Of a stretch of 41,334 bases of DNA, positions 1 through 7,321 are shown one piece after another (the stretch's first letter is position 1; each line of letters begins with the position of its first letter). The translations under genes and the position numbers were made by a program. Under the pieces are notes generated by a model. The model was not told the origin of the DNA. It saw only the letters and a program-made list of their open reading frames with translations, and made no database searches. Source of the stretch: DATCKG01 sp036562385 (lineage in GTDB: Bacteria > Bacillota > Sulfobacillia > Symbiobacteriales > Symbiobacteriaceae); assembly GCA_036562385.1 (NCBI GenBank), contig DATCKG010000086.1:1-41334 (forward strand). The letters are read 5' to 3'.

Positions 1-333
1 TCGGTGGAGCCCATGGTGGCCCAGCTCAGGCAGGGGCAGCCCTCCACGGTGGTGCTGGAGCTGCGGGACGGGGAGACCCGGAGGCTTACCGACGCGACGA
101 TCACGGTGAACGGCCGGCGCTACACCAGCCGGAACGGCCGGGTGACGCTCTCCATCGTTCCGGAGGGTTCGGTGGCGGTGCTCGAGGTCGCCGCCGACGA
201 CCCGAACTACCAGTTCTTGCGCACCGAGATCCGGCTGCCGGTCCGGGCCCAGTGGGGCATCCTCCCCGTGGGCCGTGAGCAGCAGTCCACCCTCTCCTGG
301 TGGCGCCGGAAGGTGCTTTCGCAACTACCCTAG
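1..333 (+). CDS. C-terminal part of an unrecognised protein (5' end outside window)
   Basis: The reading frame is open from the first base and stops with TAG at 331-333, so at least the last 110 codons of a longer gene are present. An internal GTG at position 4 and ATG at 13 have no Shine-Dalgarno support, so I treat the gene as truncated by the window edge. The visible part looks beta-rich: alternating hydrophobic residues, a TVNGRRYTSRNGRVTLSI stretch typical of an Ig-like or carboxypeptidase-regulatory-like fold, and a basic, tryptophan-rich end (STLSWWRRKVL). No catalytic motif is visible and I do not recognise the family. Confidence 0.6.
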   Translation, partial: SVEPMVAQLRQGQPSTVVLELRDGETRRLTDATITVNGRRYTSRNGRVTLSIVPEGSVAVLEVAADDPNYQFLRTEIRLPVRAQWGILPVGREQQSTLSWWRRKVLSQLP

Positions 334-499
334 GAGCAGGCTCGGATATCAAAAAGTTGGATGGCCTATATGGCTCAAAAATAGGACAAATAAATAGTTA
401 TTCCGAGCAACACCGGAAGGAGATCGGACTTCGGGAAGCGAACCCCTACGTAGTGAGGGCGGCGGGAGGCCGGAACGCTCTGGCAAAGGGGGGAGGCCC
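334..499 (+). other. AT-rich intergenic spacer before the zinc-ribbon gene
   Basis: This 166-base gap contains an AT-rich island (about 345-405) that stands out from the GC-rich surroundings and probably holds the promoter of the next gene. I could not find a convincing -35/-10 pair. A strong Shine-Dalgarno (GGGGGGAGG, about 487-496) ends the spacer. Confidence 0.4.
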
Positions 500-1138
500 A
501 TGCTGATATCGACGCAGATCGCATTTGCTATGCGCTGTCCCAAATGCGGCCGCATGGAAATGACCACCCTGTCGCGCTTTGTTGTCCGGCCTGGCAGCTC
601 GCTGAAGCTGCGCTGCTCCTGCGGGGCCGACAAGTTCGTGGTGAGCCACAGGGATCAGCAGATCCGGCTGCGGATTCCCTGCTTTCTGTGTGAGGGGCTT
701 CACCACTACCACTACTCGCCGCGGGAGTTCTGGCACGCGCCGCTCACCGGCATCACCTGTCCGGAGACGGACCTCCAGCTGGGGGTCCTGGGGCCGGTCC
801 CGCAGGTGGACGCCTACCTCCGCGCGGGGGGCACGGAGCTGGACCGGCTCCTGGAGGACGAGGCCTTCGGGGAGTATTTCGAGCGCCCGGATGTGATGTA
901 CCGGGTGCTGAGCTGGGTCAACCGCCAGGTGGCGGAGGGGAACCTGACCTGCGCCTGCGGAAACCAGCAGATCACCGTCGACGTCTATTCGGACCGGCTG
1001 GACCTCACCTGTCCGGTCTGCGGCCGGCGCCGGCCGATCCGGGCGGCCAGGGACGAGGATCTGGCCGTGCTGGAGCGGATGACCGGCATCCGGGTGGGGG
1101 ACGACCAGCCGGGTCGCCGAAAGGGCCATAACAAGTAG
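500..1138 (+). CDS. Cysteine-rich double zinc-ribbon protein, conserved hypothetical
   Basis: This is a 212-residue soluble protein with no signal peptide. Cysteines occur as pairs: C13-x2-C16 with C39-x-C41, then C61-x2-C64 followed by an HHYHY patch, then C151-x-C153 with C171-x2-C174. The first and last sets look like two zinc ribbons in mirror order (CxxC then CxC; CxC then CxxC), which suggests metal binding. The middle part (about 95-145) is acidic and probably helical. The ATG at 500 is chosen because GGGGGGAGG lies just upstream; a second ATG at codon 11 (MRCPKCG) is possible. It is followed by a hairpin and then the transaldolase gene. I do not know the function; a nucleic-acid or protein-binding adaptor is only a guess. 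Confidence 0.8.
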   Translation: MLISTQIAFAMRCPKCGRMEMTTLSRFVVRPGSSLKLRCSCGADKFVVSHRDQQIRLRIPCFLCEGLHHYHYSPREFWHAPLTGITCPETDLQLGVLGPVPQVDAYLRAGGTELDRLLEDEAFGEYFERPDVMYRVLSWVNRQVAEGNLTCACGNQQITVDVYSDRLDLTCPVCGRRRPIRAARDEDLAVLERMTGIRVGDDQPGRRKGHNK

Positions 1139-1164
1139 ACACGTTCCGGGGATGCCTTTCTTCC

Positions 1165-1194
1165 CGGCCGGGATTTGTACCGGCCGCCTTTCTG
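1165..1194 (+). terminator. Possible rho-independent terminator after the zinc-ribbon gene
   Basis: CGGCCGG (1165-1171) pairs with CCGGCCG (1180-1186) around an 8-base loop and is followed by the pyrimidine run CCTTTCT. The stem is strong but the T-tract is short. Confidence 0.5.
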
Positions 1195-1245
1195 TGGTAA
1201 GGTGTGGGCGGATCCTGTATCCCACGCATGAGAGGAGAGTGCCCT

Positions 1246-1896
1246 GTGAAACTGTTCATCGATACCGCCAACGTGGACGAGATCCGCGAAGTAGCCTCCT
1301 GGGGCGTGCTCCAAGGCGTGACGACGAACCCCTCCCTGGTGGCCAAGGAGGGGCGGGATTTCAAGCAGGTGCTGCGGGAGATCCTCTCCCTGGTGAACGG
1401 TCCCGTCAGCGCGGAGGTGGTGAGCCTTACCGCTGACGAGATGGTGGAAGAGGCCCGGCAGTATTACGAGATGCATCCGAACATCGTGATCAAGCTGCCC
1501 ACCACCGAGGAGGGCCTGAAGGCCTGCGCCCGGCTGAGTGCCAAAGGGGTCAAGTGCAACCTCACCCTGGTGTTCACCCCGAACCAGGCGCTGCTGTGCG
1601 CCCGGGCCGGGGCTGCCTACGTGAGCCCCTTTGTGGGCCGGCTCGATGACATCAGCACCGACGGCATCCGGCTGGTGGAGCAGATTGCCAATATCTTCAA
1701 GATCCACGACATCAAGACGGAGATCATCGCGGCTTCGATTCGGACGCCGGGTCAGGTCATCGCGGCGGCCCAGGCGGGTGCCCATATCGCGACCATTCCG
1801 TATAAAGTGTTTAAGCAAATGATCAAGCACCCGCTGACTGACGCGGGCATTGAGCGGTTTCTCAAGGATTGGGAGGCCGCCAAGGGGAAGGTGTAA
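1246..1896 (+). CDS. fsa: Transaldolase, TalC / fructose-6-phosphate aldolase type
   Basis: This 216-residue protein is a small class I aldolase of the transaldolase superfamily. It either transfers dihydroxyacetone units in the non-oxidative pentose phosphate pathway or cleaves fructose 6-phosphate; the sequence alone does not decide. The length matches the short TalC/Fsa subfamily (about 215 residues) rather than long TalA/B. It begins MKLFIDTANVDEI with the N-terminal Asp, has the TTNPSL substrate motif (about 26-31), and the Schiff-base lysine is K83 in NIVIKLPTTEEG. The GTG at 1246 follows AGAGGAGAG and matches the family's usual N-terminus; the frame is open upstream without support. 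glpX follows, so two sugar-phosphate enzymes are adjacent, though separated by a terminator-like hairpin. Confidence 0.93.
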   Translation: MKLFIDTANVDEIREVASWGVLQGVTTNPSLVAKEGRDFKQVLREILSLVNGPVSAEVVSLTADEMVEEARQYYEMHPNIVIKLPTTEEGLKACARLSAKGVKCNLTLVFTPNQALLCARAGAAYVSPFVGRLDDISTDGIRLVEQIANIFKIHDIKTEIIAASIRTPGQVIAAAQAGAHIATIPYKVFKQMIKHPLTDAGIERFLKDWEAAKGKV

Positions 1897-1902
1897 GGTT
1901 GT

Positions 1903-1937
1903 GGCCGGGCCGGGGCTACCCCGGGCCGGTCCTTCCT
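1903..1937 (+). terminator. Rho-independent terminator after fsa
   Basis: A GC-rich inverted repeat (about 1903-1930) with loop CTA forms two 6-bp stem blocks separated by one G-G mismatch. It is followed by the pyrimidine-rich CCTTCCTT. It begins a few bases after the fsa stop codon. Confidence 0.6.
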
Positions 1938-2063
1938 TGCATAGATCTATTTACGTTGTCTATCCCTGGGCTCTTTAGAATCCATTAGTCCAATTAGAAA
2001 CGCATCGCTAAAATGGTGCAGGACGCCCGGGGAACGGGCGAACCAGAGGGGGTTATTTGGGGC

Positions 2064-3041
2064 ATGGATCGCGAACTGGCGCTGGAACTGGTCCGAGTCA
2101 CGGAGGCTGCGGCACTGGCGTGCGCCAGGTGCATGGGCCGCGGGGACAAGCACATGGCGGACAAGCTGGCCGTGGACGCCATGCGGGCAGGGTTTGATAC
2201 GGTCCATATCGACGGCACGGTCGTCATCGGGGAAGGCGAGATGGACGAGGCGCCGATGCTCTACATCGGGGAGCAGCTGGGCGCCGGCGGTCCGGCTGTG
2301 GACGTGGCAGTGGACCCCCTGGAGGGAACCAACCTGGTGGCGAAGGGGCTGAACGGCGCCATCTCCGTGGTGGCGGTGGCACCGCGCGGCTGCTTGCTTC
2401 ATGCCCCGGATATGTACATGCATAAGATCGCGGTGGGGCCGGATGCCAAGGGCTGCATCGACATCACGGCCTCCATCGAAGCGAACCTCCGCTGGGTGGC
2501 GAAAGCCAAGGGCAAGGATATCAGTGAACTGACGGTGGTGATCCTGGACCGGGAGCGGCACAAGCAGATGATCCGGGAGGTCCGGGAGGCCGGCGCACGG
2601 ATCAAGCTGATCTCCGACGGCGACGTGGCCCCGGCGGTGGCGGCCGCAGTGGGCCAGTCCGGCGTGGACATGCTGCTGGGCATCGGCGGCGCGCCGGAAG
2701 GGGTGCTGGCGGCTGCGGCGCTGAAGGCCCTGGGCGGCGACATGCAGGCCCGGCTGGTGCCGGAGACCGAGGAAGAGTACGAGCGGTGCAAGCGCATGGG
2801 GCTGGAGGATCCCACCCATGTGCTGCGGCTGGATGACCTGGTCAAAGGCGACGACATCGTGTTCGCGGCCACGGGCATCACCGACGGTGACCTCTTGCGG
2901 GGCGTCCGCTTCCAGGGGCACAACCTCGCCACCACCCATTCCGTCGCCCTCCGGGGCCTGACGGGGACCATTCGCTTCATCGAGGCCATCCACCGGCTGG
3001 ATCGCAAGCCCAACTGGGTGGTGCGGCCGCAATCCTTCTGA
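2064..3041 (+). CDS. glpX: Fructose-1,6-bisphosphatase class II (GlpX)
   Basis: This 325-residue cytoplasmic enzyme hydrolyses fructose 1,6-bisphosphate to fructose 6-phosphate, the committed step of gluconeogenesis; some GlpX proteins also act on sedoheptulose bisphosphate. Family hallmarks are the N-terminus MDRELALELVRVTEAAALA, the metal-binding segment VVIGEGEMDEAPMLYIGE (about 55-72), VDPLEGTN, and the C-terminal half with ATGITDGDLLRGV. The length fits class II enzymes (about 320-335). The ATG at 2064 is preferred over an upstream ATG at 2013 because it sits after GAGGGGG and gives the family's standard start. The gene is probably transcribed separately from fsa because a hairpin lies between them. 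Confidence 0.95.
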   Translation: MDRELALELVRVTEAAALACARCMGRGDKHMADKLAVDAMRAGFDTVHIDGTVVIGEGEMDEAPMLYIGEQLGAGGPAVDVAVDPLEGTNLVAKGLNGAISVVAVAPRGCLLHAPDMYMHKIAVGPDAKGCIDITASIEANLRWVAKAKGKDISELTVVILDRERHKQMIREVREAGARIKLISDGDVAPAVAAAVGQSGVDMLLGIGGAPEGVLAAAALKALGGDMQARLVPETEEEYERCKRMGLEDPTHVLRLDDLVKGDDIVFAATGITDGDLLRGVRFQGHNLATTHSVALRGLTGTIRFIEAIHRLDRKPNWVVRPQSF

Positions 3042-3127
3042 TGGGATCCGCGTAAGGGCACTCTGCTTGTCATAACGCGGACCGGCGGCGCATAAGCCTG
3101 TCCTACCGGATATGGGGGGTGGACAGG

Positions 3128-4186
3128 TTGGAGCAGCCGCCGGTCCGTCTTTATGTGGCGGGAGCCGTGATTGCAGTCCTGGCGGTCTTTACGGGTTCGT
3201 TCAGCTACGGGCGGGCCCAGGTGCTCAGGCGGGAGGCCGCCCTGGCGGCGGCGGTGGAGCGGGTCGGCGCCGCGGGCACGCAGGGGACCCATCAGGAGGC
3301 TGCCGGGGAGGGCGCCGGGGCAGCGCCGGGCGACGCGGGCGGTGGCGGCGCGGGCGGCACCGGCGGACAGGCCGCCGGCCCGGGCGGCGGTGCCAGCGAC
3401 GGCAGTGCGGGCGGCGGCCTTAGCGGCGGCGGGAAGCAGGGGAGCGAAAAAAGCGCCTCCCACGTGGTGCGGCGGGGGGAGACGCTCAGCCGCATCGCAC
3501 GGATGTACGGTGTGCCGGTGGACAGCCTTCGGGAGGCCAACGGCCTTACGTCGGATGTGATCAAGCCGGGACAGAAGCTGGTGGTGCCGGGGGCCGAGCC
3601 TTTGCGGACGCACGTGGTGAAGGAAGGGGAGAGCTTTTGGCAGATCGCCCGGCAGTATGGGGTGCCGCTCGCGGCCCTGCTGGATGCCAACCGGGAACTG
3701 GACCCGGGCCACCTGATGATCGGCGAGGAGATCCGGATCCCTTCAAGCCGCGCCACCGTGGTGGCCATCCCTGCGACCAACCCGATGGACGAGCCGGCGG
3801 TGGAGGCGCTGGCCGGGAAGTTTGCGTGGCCGGTGCTGGCGCCGATCAGCTCCTACTTCGGGCCCCGGTGGGGCCGCAACCACGCGGGCATCGACCTTGC
3901 GGCCAACCATGGGGATCCCATCCGGGCCGCCCGGGACGGGACGGTGGTGCTGGCCGGGGAGGTGTCGGGGTACGGGCTGACGGTGGTGCTGGAGCACGAG
4001 GACGGTACCCGGACGCTGTACGCCCACGCATCGGAACTGAAGGTGCAGCCGGGCCAGAAGGTCCGGCAGGGGGATGTGATCGCCCTGGTGGGCTCCACCG
4101 GCCGCAGCACGGGGCCGCACCTGCACTTTGAGATCATCGTCAACGACCAGCCCCGGGACCCGCTGCTTTTTCTGCCCAAGCGCTGA
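3128..4186 (+). CDS. Membrane-anchored LysM-M23 peptidoglycan endopeptidase
   Basis: This protein of about 352 residues likely cuts peptidoglycan cross-links outside the membrane. A hydrophobic N-terminal segment (about 8-25) anchors or exports it. A long Gly/Ala-rich low-complexity linker (about 48-108) leads to two LysM modules (about 112-155 and 161-205). A C-terminal M23/LytM domain follows, with the zinc and catalytic residues intact: HAGID (H and D), YAHAS, and HLHFE near the end. Numbered from GTG 3119 these are H255, D259, H303, H334 and H336. I prefer the TTG at 3128 because GGGGGG (3114-3119) lies 8 bases upstream; the in-frame GTG at 3119 overlaps that site. It stands alone in its transcription unit. 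Confidence 0.9.
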   Translation: MEQPPVRLYVAGAVIAVLAVFTGSFSYGRAQVLRREAALAAAVERVGAAGTQGTHQEAAGEGAGAAPGDAGGGGAGGTGGQAAGPGGGASDGSAGGGLSGGGKQGSEKSASHVVRRGETLSRIARMYGVPVDSLREANGLTSDVIKPGQKLVVPGAEPLRTHVVKEGESFWQIARQYGVPLAALLDANRELDPGHLMIGEEIRIPSSRATVVAIPATNPMDEPAVEALAGKFAWPVLAPISSYFGPRWGRNHAGIDLAANHGDPIRAARDGTVVLAGEVSGYGLTVVLEHEDGTRTLYAHASELKVQPGQKVRQGDVIALVGSTGRSTGPHLHFEIIVNDQPRDPLLFLPKR

Positions 4187-4272
4187 GCAACGTGGAAGGA
4201 AGGTCAAACGGTCGCGGTTTCGTTCACATCGCGAAAAAACTGTCCACGATTATCTCCACAGGCAATGTCCAC

Positions 4273-4290
4273 TTATCCACAATATCCACA
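4273..4290 (+). promoter_or_regulatory. DnaA-box pair
   Basis: TTATCCACA (4273-4281) is identical to the classical DnaA box, directly followed by ATATCCACA (4282-4290), which differs by one base. No replication gene is adjacent, so this could be a DnaA titration or regulatory site rather than an origin. Confidence 0.45.
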
Positions 4291-4388
4291 TAGGGTTGTT
4301 GGTAAATATTCATGTAACATATCGTTCCATAATGGGCCGGGTCGGGCTGGACTGTTGCTTTTGTGTAACACCGACAATTCCGGCGCGC

Positions 4389-4423
4389 AAAAACCCGGGC
4401 CGCGCAGAGGCGGCGCCGGGTTT
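4389..4423 (-). terminator. Rho-independent terminator of the leftward acylase gene
   Basis: Read on the minus strand, AAACCCGG pairs with CCGGGTTT around a GC-rich centre and runs into TTTTTG. It lies about 105 bases beyond the acylase stop codon. On the + strand there is no T-tract, so it is directional. Confidence 0.65.
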
Positions 4424-4527
4424 GCGCTTCCGGCGAGAGCCGTGGCGGCAGGGTGGCGCTGCGGCAGGCACCCGAGCGGCGCCGGGGAGCGGCCCGGGCG
4501 CGGCAGCCGGGCGCAGGGGCCGCAGCG

Positions 4528-6828
4528 CTACGGCAGCAGGGTGAGGGAAGAGAGCTGCCGGATGATGCCGTGGCGGAACAGCGCCGGCTGGTATTCGCCC
4601 TTCAGCCACGGGACAAGCTGATCGCTGAAGTGGGTGCTGAGGGGATGGTTGCTCTGGCCGGGGACGATGGAGAGCCAGAAGCCGTCCGGGTCGGCCAGAT
4701 CCACCACCTGGCGCCAGGTGGGGGCAAGGCTTACCCGGAAGGGCGTGAAGGCGTCGTACCCCCGGCCGCTCATGGTAAGGTTGCTGCCTCCCGCCGGGTG
4801 GGGCCCCAGTCCCAACAGCAGCCGGGCGATCCGGGACTGAGAGGCCAGGGGATGGGGGAAGGCTACCGGGTGTTCCCGGCCCCAGCGCCACCGGTCAGGG
4901 CGGGGCCCCTGCTTGGCGGCCAGAAGCGCCACCGCCCGGCGGAAGGAGCGCAAGGCGATCCGGGAGAGGCTCTGCTCCCCTTCCGGCTCCAGCCACCGGC
5001 TGGGCTGACCGGCGGCCGCAGCCCGGATCAGCCGGTCGGTCTGCACATCGGCCTGGCCGAAGTCGGTGAACTGGTCGTAGAGGGCACGGCCCATCCGGGG
5101 CCGGAAGATCTCCTCGGTGAGGAACTGGAACCACTGGTGCCAAAGCGCCGGCTGCGGCGCGTCGGGCTCCTCGGAACCTTCCCAGCCGGAGAGCATCAGC
5201 AGCGCGCGCCTCTCCAGGTCGGACAGGTCCTCGGGATGGGTGCCGGCCTGCAGGCCCTGCTGCACCGCGGCCAGCAGCGGCTTCAGCAGGGTCCGGGCCC
5301 GGAGGTTGACGTCGTCTTTCAGGAAATCCCGGAGCTTCTCGGCGGTGACTGCCGGCGCGCCGTGGAAGCGCTCGGCGATTCGCTGGGCCCGGTAGGCCTC
5401 GGCGGTGTACTCCTCCGCCTCCGGCAGGAGGTACCCTTCCGGGGGATCCGTGACGACCTCCCCGGCGGCACCCTTGCCCGCCCGGATCCGGGCGGTGGTG
5501 CCGTCCCGGCAGGCCACCAGGATGGAGACGGCCGGGCCCTGGTAGTGCTGCAGGGCCTGCTGGCATTCGGCGACGGACTGGGCCCGGTTCAGGGCAAGGA
5601 TGCTGGTGAGGGCGCCGGCAAACTGCAGCGCCTCCCAGCGAAGGATCAGCGCCCCGCCCTCGGTGCGGGCGATGGCCGGCCCCCGGGGGGTGATGAGCAC
5701 CTCGTGGGTCTCGGGTTTGAGGGAGCCCCGGACCGGGATGGTCTCCTGGACCACCTCGCCGGCCTCCGCCGGGCAGGGCTCAAACAGGAGGCTCTCCGGT
5801 TGCGACGGCCGGGAGGCGAGCCCCCAGGCCAGGGCCCGGTTGCGGCCGCAGAAGACGCCGGGCACGCCGGGCAGCGACGCCCCGGCCACGTCCAGCCCCT
5901 CGGGCCCCACCAGGTGAATCTGGTACCAGCGGGCGGTGGCGGTGGGGGGCTGCAGCAGATCCGCAGCCAGCAAGGGCTGGCCCGACTCGGTCTTGGCGCC
6001 GGTGATGGCCCAGGCGGTGCCGCTGCTGCCGGCGGGGATCCAGGAAAGCAGCTCCCACGCCTCCTGGAGGGAGCTGAGCGCGTCCTTCAGCAGATCGTCC
6101 AGCGCGGCCGGAGGCGGATCGCCCGCGGGCCACAGATCCGTCCGGGCGCCGGCCGGCCAGGCCAGTTCCGCCGCGGCCTCGGCCCCCACCGCCTGCAGGA
6201 GCCGGGCCCGCACCATGGCCGCGGGCCAGTCGGCGCCGTACGCGCAGGCCGCGTAGCGGGCCACCGCCAGGCAGTCGGCCGCGGTCCACGGCTCGGGCCG
6301 GAACTTGAGCAGGCTGAACTCCACCGGGAGGGTCAGGTTCCTGAGGCAGGCGTTGACGCCCTCCGCGTAGGCCTCCAGGGCCTCCCGGGTGGCATGGTCC
6401 AGGGTGGGCAGGTCCGCCTCGGCCCGGCGCCTGAAAGCCAGGGTCCGCATCAGCCGGTCCGCGGGCAGCATCCGGCGGCCCAGGACTTCGGACAGCCGGC
6501 CGGCGGCGGCCCGGCGGGTCAGTTCCATGGCAAAGAGCCGGTCCCGGGCGGTGATGAAGCCCTGGGCCCGGTACAGGTCGGCCAGGGACCGGGCATAGAC
6601 ATGGGGCACGCCCTGATCGTCGATATGAATCTCTACCTGCGCTTGCAGGCCGGGGAGGGCGAACCGTCCTTCGTTGGGGAGCAGCCCCCGGTGCAGGTAG
6701 GCGAATAGTCCGATGATGGACAGACACAGCAGAATGGTCAGCCACCGAAAGACAGGCAGATGGGTCAGCAGGGCCAGGAGCAGCGAAAGAAGGGCAAGCG
6801 CCCCGTTGGCCACGAACAGGCGTACCAC
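4528..6828 (-). CDS. Membrane-anchored penicillin-acylase-family protein (Ntn hydrolase, S45), divergent
   Basis: This protein of about 766 residues resembles the S45 family (penicillin G acylase, acyl-homoserine-lactone acylase), whose members self-cleave to expose an N-terminal Ser that hydrolyses amides. Two hydrophobic segments (about 8-24 and 32-46) anchor it. The alpha-chain pattern follows: DDQGVPHVYA, AQGFITARDRLFAMELTRR and AEGVNACL. The usual GSNxW cleavage site is replaced by AGSSGTAWAITG (about 268-279) followed by SGQPLLAADLL, so the usual Asn is missing and the spacing to Trp is longer. Substrate is unknown and activity uncertain. In-frame GTGs lie at 6834 and 6828; GGAGG at about 7 bases favours 6828. 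It is the only gene of its leftward unit. Confidence 0.82.
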   Translation of the reverse strand: MVRLFVANGALALLSLLLALLTHLPVFRWLTILLCLSIIGLFAYLHRGLLPNEGRFALPGLQAQVEIHIDDQGVPHVYARSLADLYRAQGFITARDRLFAMELTRRAAAGRLSEVLGRRMLPADRLMRTLAFRRRAEADLPTLDHATREALEAYAEGVNACLRNLTLPVEFSLLKFRPEPWTAADCLAVARYAACAYGADWPAAMVRARLLQAVGAEAAAELAWPAGARTDLWPAGDPPPAALDDLLKDALSSLQEAWELLSWIPAGSSGTAWAITGAKTESGQPLLAADLLQPPTATARWYQIHLVGPEGLDVAGASLPGVPGVFCGRNRALAWGLASRPSQPESLLFEPCPAEAGEVVQETIPVRGSLKPETHEVLITPRGPAIARTEGGALILRWEALQFAGALTSILALNRAQSVAECQQALQHYQGPAVSILVACRDGTTARIRAGKGAAGEVVTDPPEGYLLPEAEEYTAEAYRAQRIAERFHGAPAVTAEKLRDFLKDDVNLRARTLLKPLLAAVQQGLQAGTHPEDLSDLERRALLMLSGWEGSEEPDAPQPALWHQWFQFLTEEIFRPRMGRALYDQFTDFGQADVQTDRLIRAAAAGQPSRWLEPEGEQSLSRIALRSFRRAVALLAAKQGPRPDRWRWGREHPVAFPHPLASQSRIARLLLGLGPHPAGGSNLTMSGRGYDAFTPFRVSLAPTWRQVVDLADPDGFWLSIVPGQSNHPLSTHFSDQLVPWLKGEYQPALFRHGIIRQLSSLTLLP

Positions 6829-7120
6829 TGGCACACCTCCGTTACAGCGTGACGGTACACGTACAGTACAGGGCTAGGCAAGCCATTCTTTGGCCTGACC
6901 CGCATCCCTTCAAACTTAGCCACATTTAGCCGTTTTCCTGCCCTGCGTGGGCACAGATAGATGCAACGGTATTCTCCCCGAAGGGTTCCCTTCCCTTTCC
7001 AACGGAGGGAGGACGGTGGGCCCGGGGCTGTCGGAGGCATCGGAAAGCAGGTGCCCGGGGGAGGGTTGACACGGCCAGGAACCCATGTTACTACACAGGT
7101 GACACAACTGCATAGGCGGT
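6829..7120. other. Divergent intergenic region between the acylase and thi genes
   Basis: About 290 bases separate the leftward acylase gene from the thi leader. It must contain both promoters. A perfect palindrome GAAGGGTTCCCTTC lies at about 6979-6992, and the thi promoter lies at 7066-7094. I found no clear leftward -10/-35 pair and no gene. Confidence 0.5.
7066..7094 (+). promoter_or_regulatory. Sigma-A-like promoter of the thi operon
   Basis: TTGACA (7066-7071) matches the -35 consensus exactly. After 17 bases, TACTAC (7089-7094) is a weak -10. It lies just upstream of the TPP aptamer, as expected. Confidence 0.55.
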
Positions 7121-7214
7121 CCACTGGGGGTGCCCGTGGTCGGGCTGAGAGCAGGCCAATCGAGGTCTGCAACCCCTTGAACCTGATCTGGATAATACCA
7201 GCGTAGGGAAGTGG
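7121..7214 (+). ncRNA. TPP riboswitch aptamer (THI element)
   Basis: The conserved THI-box blocks appear in order: GGGGGTGCCC, GGGCTGAGA, CCCTTGAACCTGATCTGG, ATAATACCAGCGTAGGGAAG. Helix P1 is formed by CCACT (7121-7125) with AGTGG (7210-7214). It binds thiamin pyrophosphate and controls the thiamin salvage genes just downstream. A terminator follows, so control is probably by transcription attenuation. Confidence 0.95.
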
Positions 7215-7219
7215 GCAGT

Positions 7220-7273
7220 CGGCCAGAGCCATTCCGGCCGCCTTCGCACATCCCTGTGCGGGGGCGGCCTTTC
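7220..7273 (+). terminator. Riboswitch expression platform: terminator with alternative pairing
   Basis: GGCCGCC (7236-7242) pairs with GGCGGCC (7263-7269), with an inner CGCACA/TGTGCG helix, followed by TTTCGT. The 5' arm GGCCG (7236-7240) can instead pair with CGGCC (7220-7224), a candidate antiterminator. Which state TPP favours is inferred from other THI elements. Confidence 0.75.
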
Positions 7274-7321
7274 GTATTTAGGGTATCGGAAAGGATGTAC
7301 TTAGGAAAGGAGCTGCTGCAG

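Larger units (their letters stand above)
4187..4527. other. Intergenic spacer with DnaA-box-like sites and a leftward terminator
   Basis: This 341-base gap lies between convergent genes. An AT-rich part (4235-4335) holds one perfect TTATCCACA (4273-4281), a one-mismatch copy ATATCCACA (4282-4290) and a reverse one-mismatch copy TGTTGGTAA at about 4298-4306. A hairpin at 4389-4423 serves the leftward gene. The remainder (4425-4527) is very GC-rich and I see no gene in it. Confidence 0.6.

Noticed and set aside
300..506. 68-codon ORF bridging the first gene and the zinc-ribbon gene
   Set aside because: No ribosome site, overlaps both neighbours out of frame, and covers the AT-rich spacer likely to hold a promoter.
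3240..3440. GC-rich repetitive stretch in the LysM-M23 gene as a DNA repeat element
   Set aside because: It stays in frame and encodes a Gly/Ala linker between the membrane segment and LysM modules, so it is a low-complexity protein linker.
4453..6708. Long + strand ORF (751 codons) opposite the acylase gene
   Set aside because: Composition is Gly/Pro/Arg-rich without motifs, while the opposite strand encodes a recognisable acylase-family protein with a ribosome site. High-GC genes commonly leave open shadow frames.
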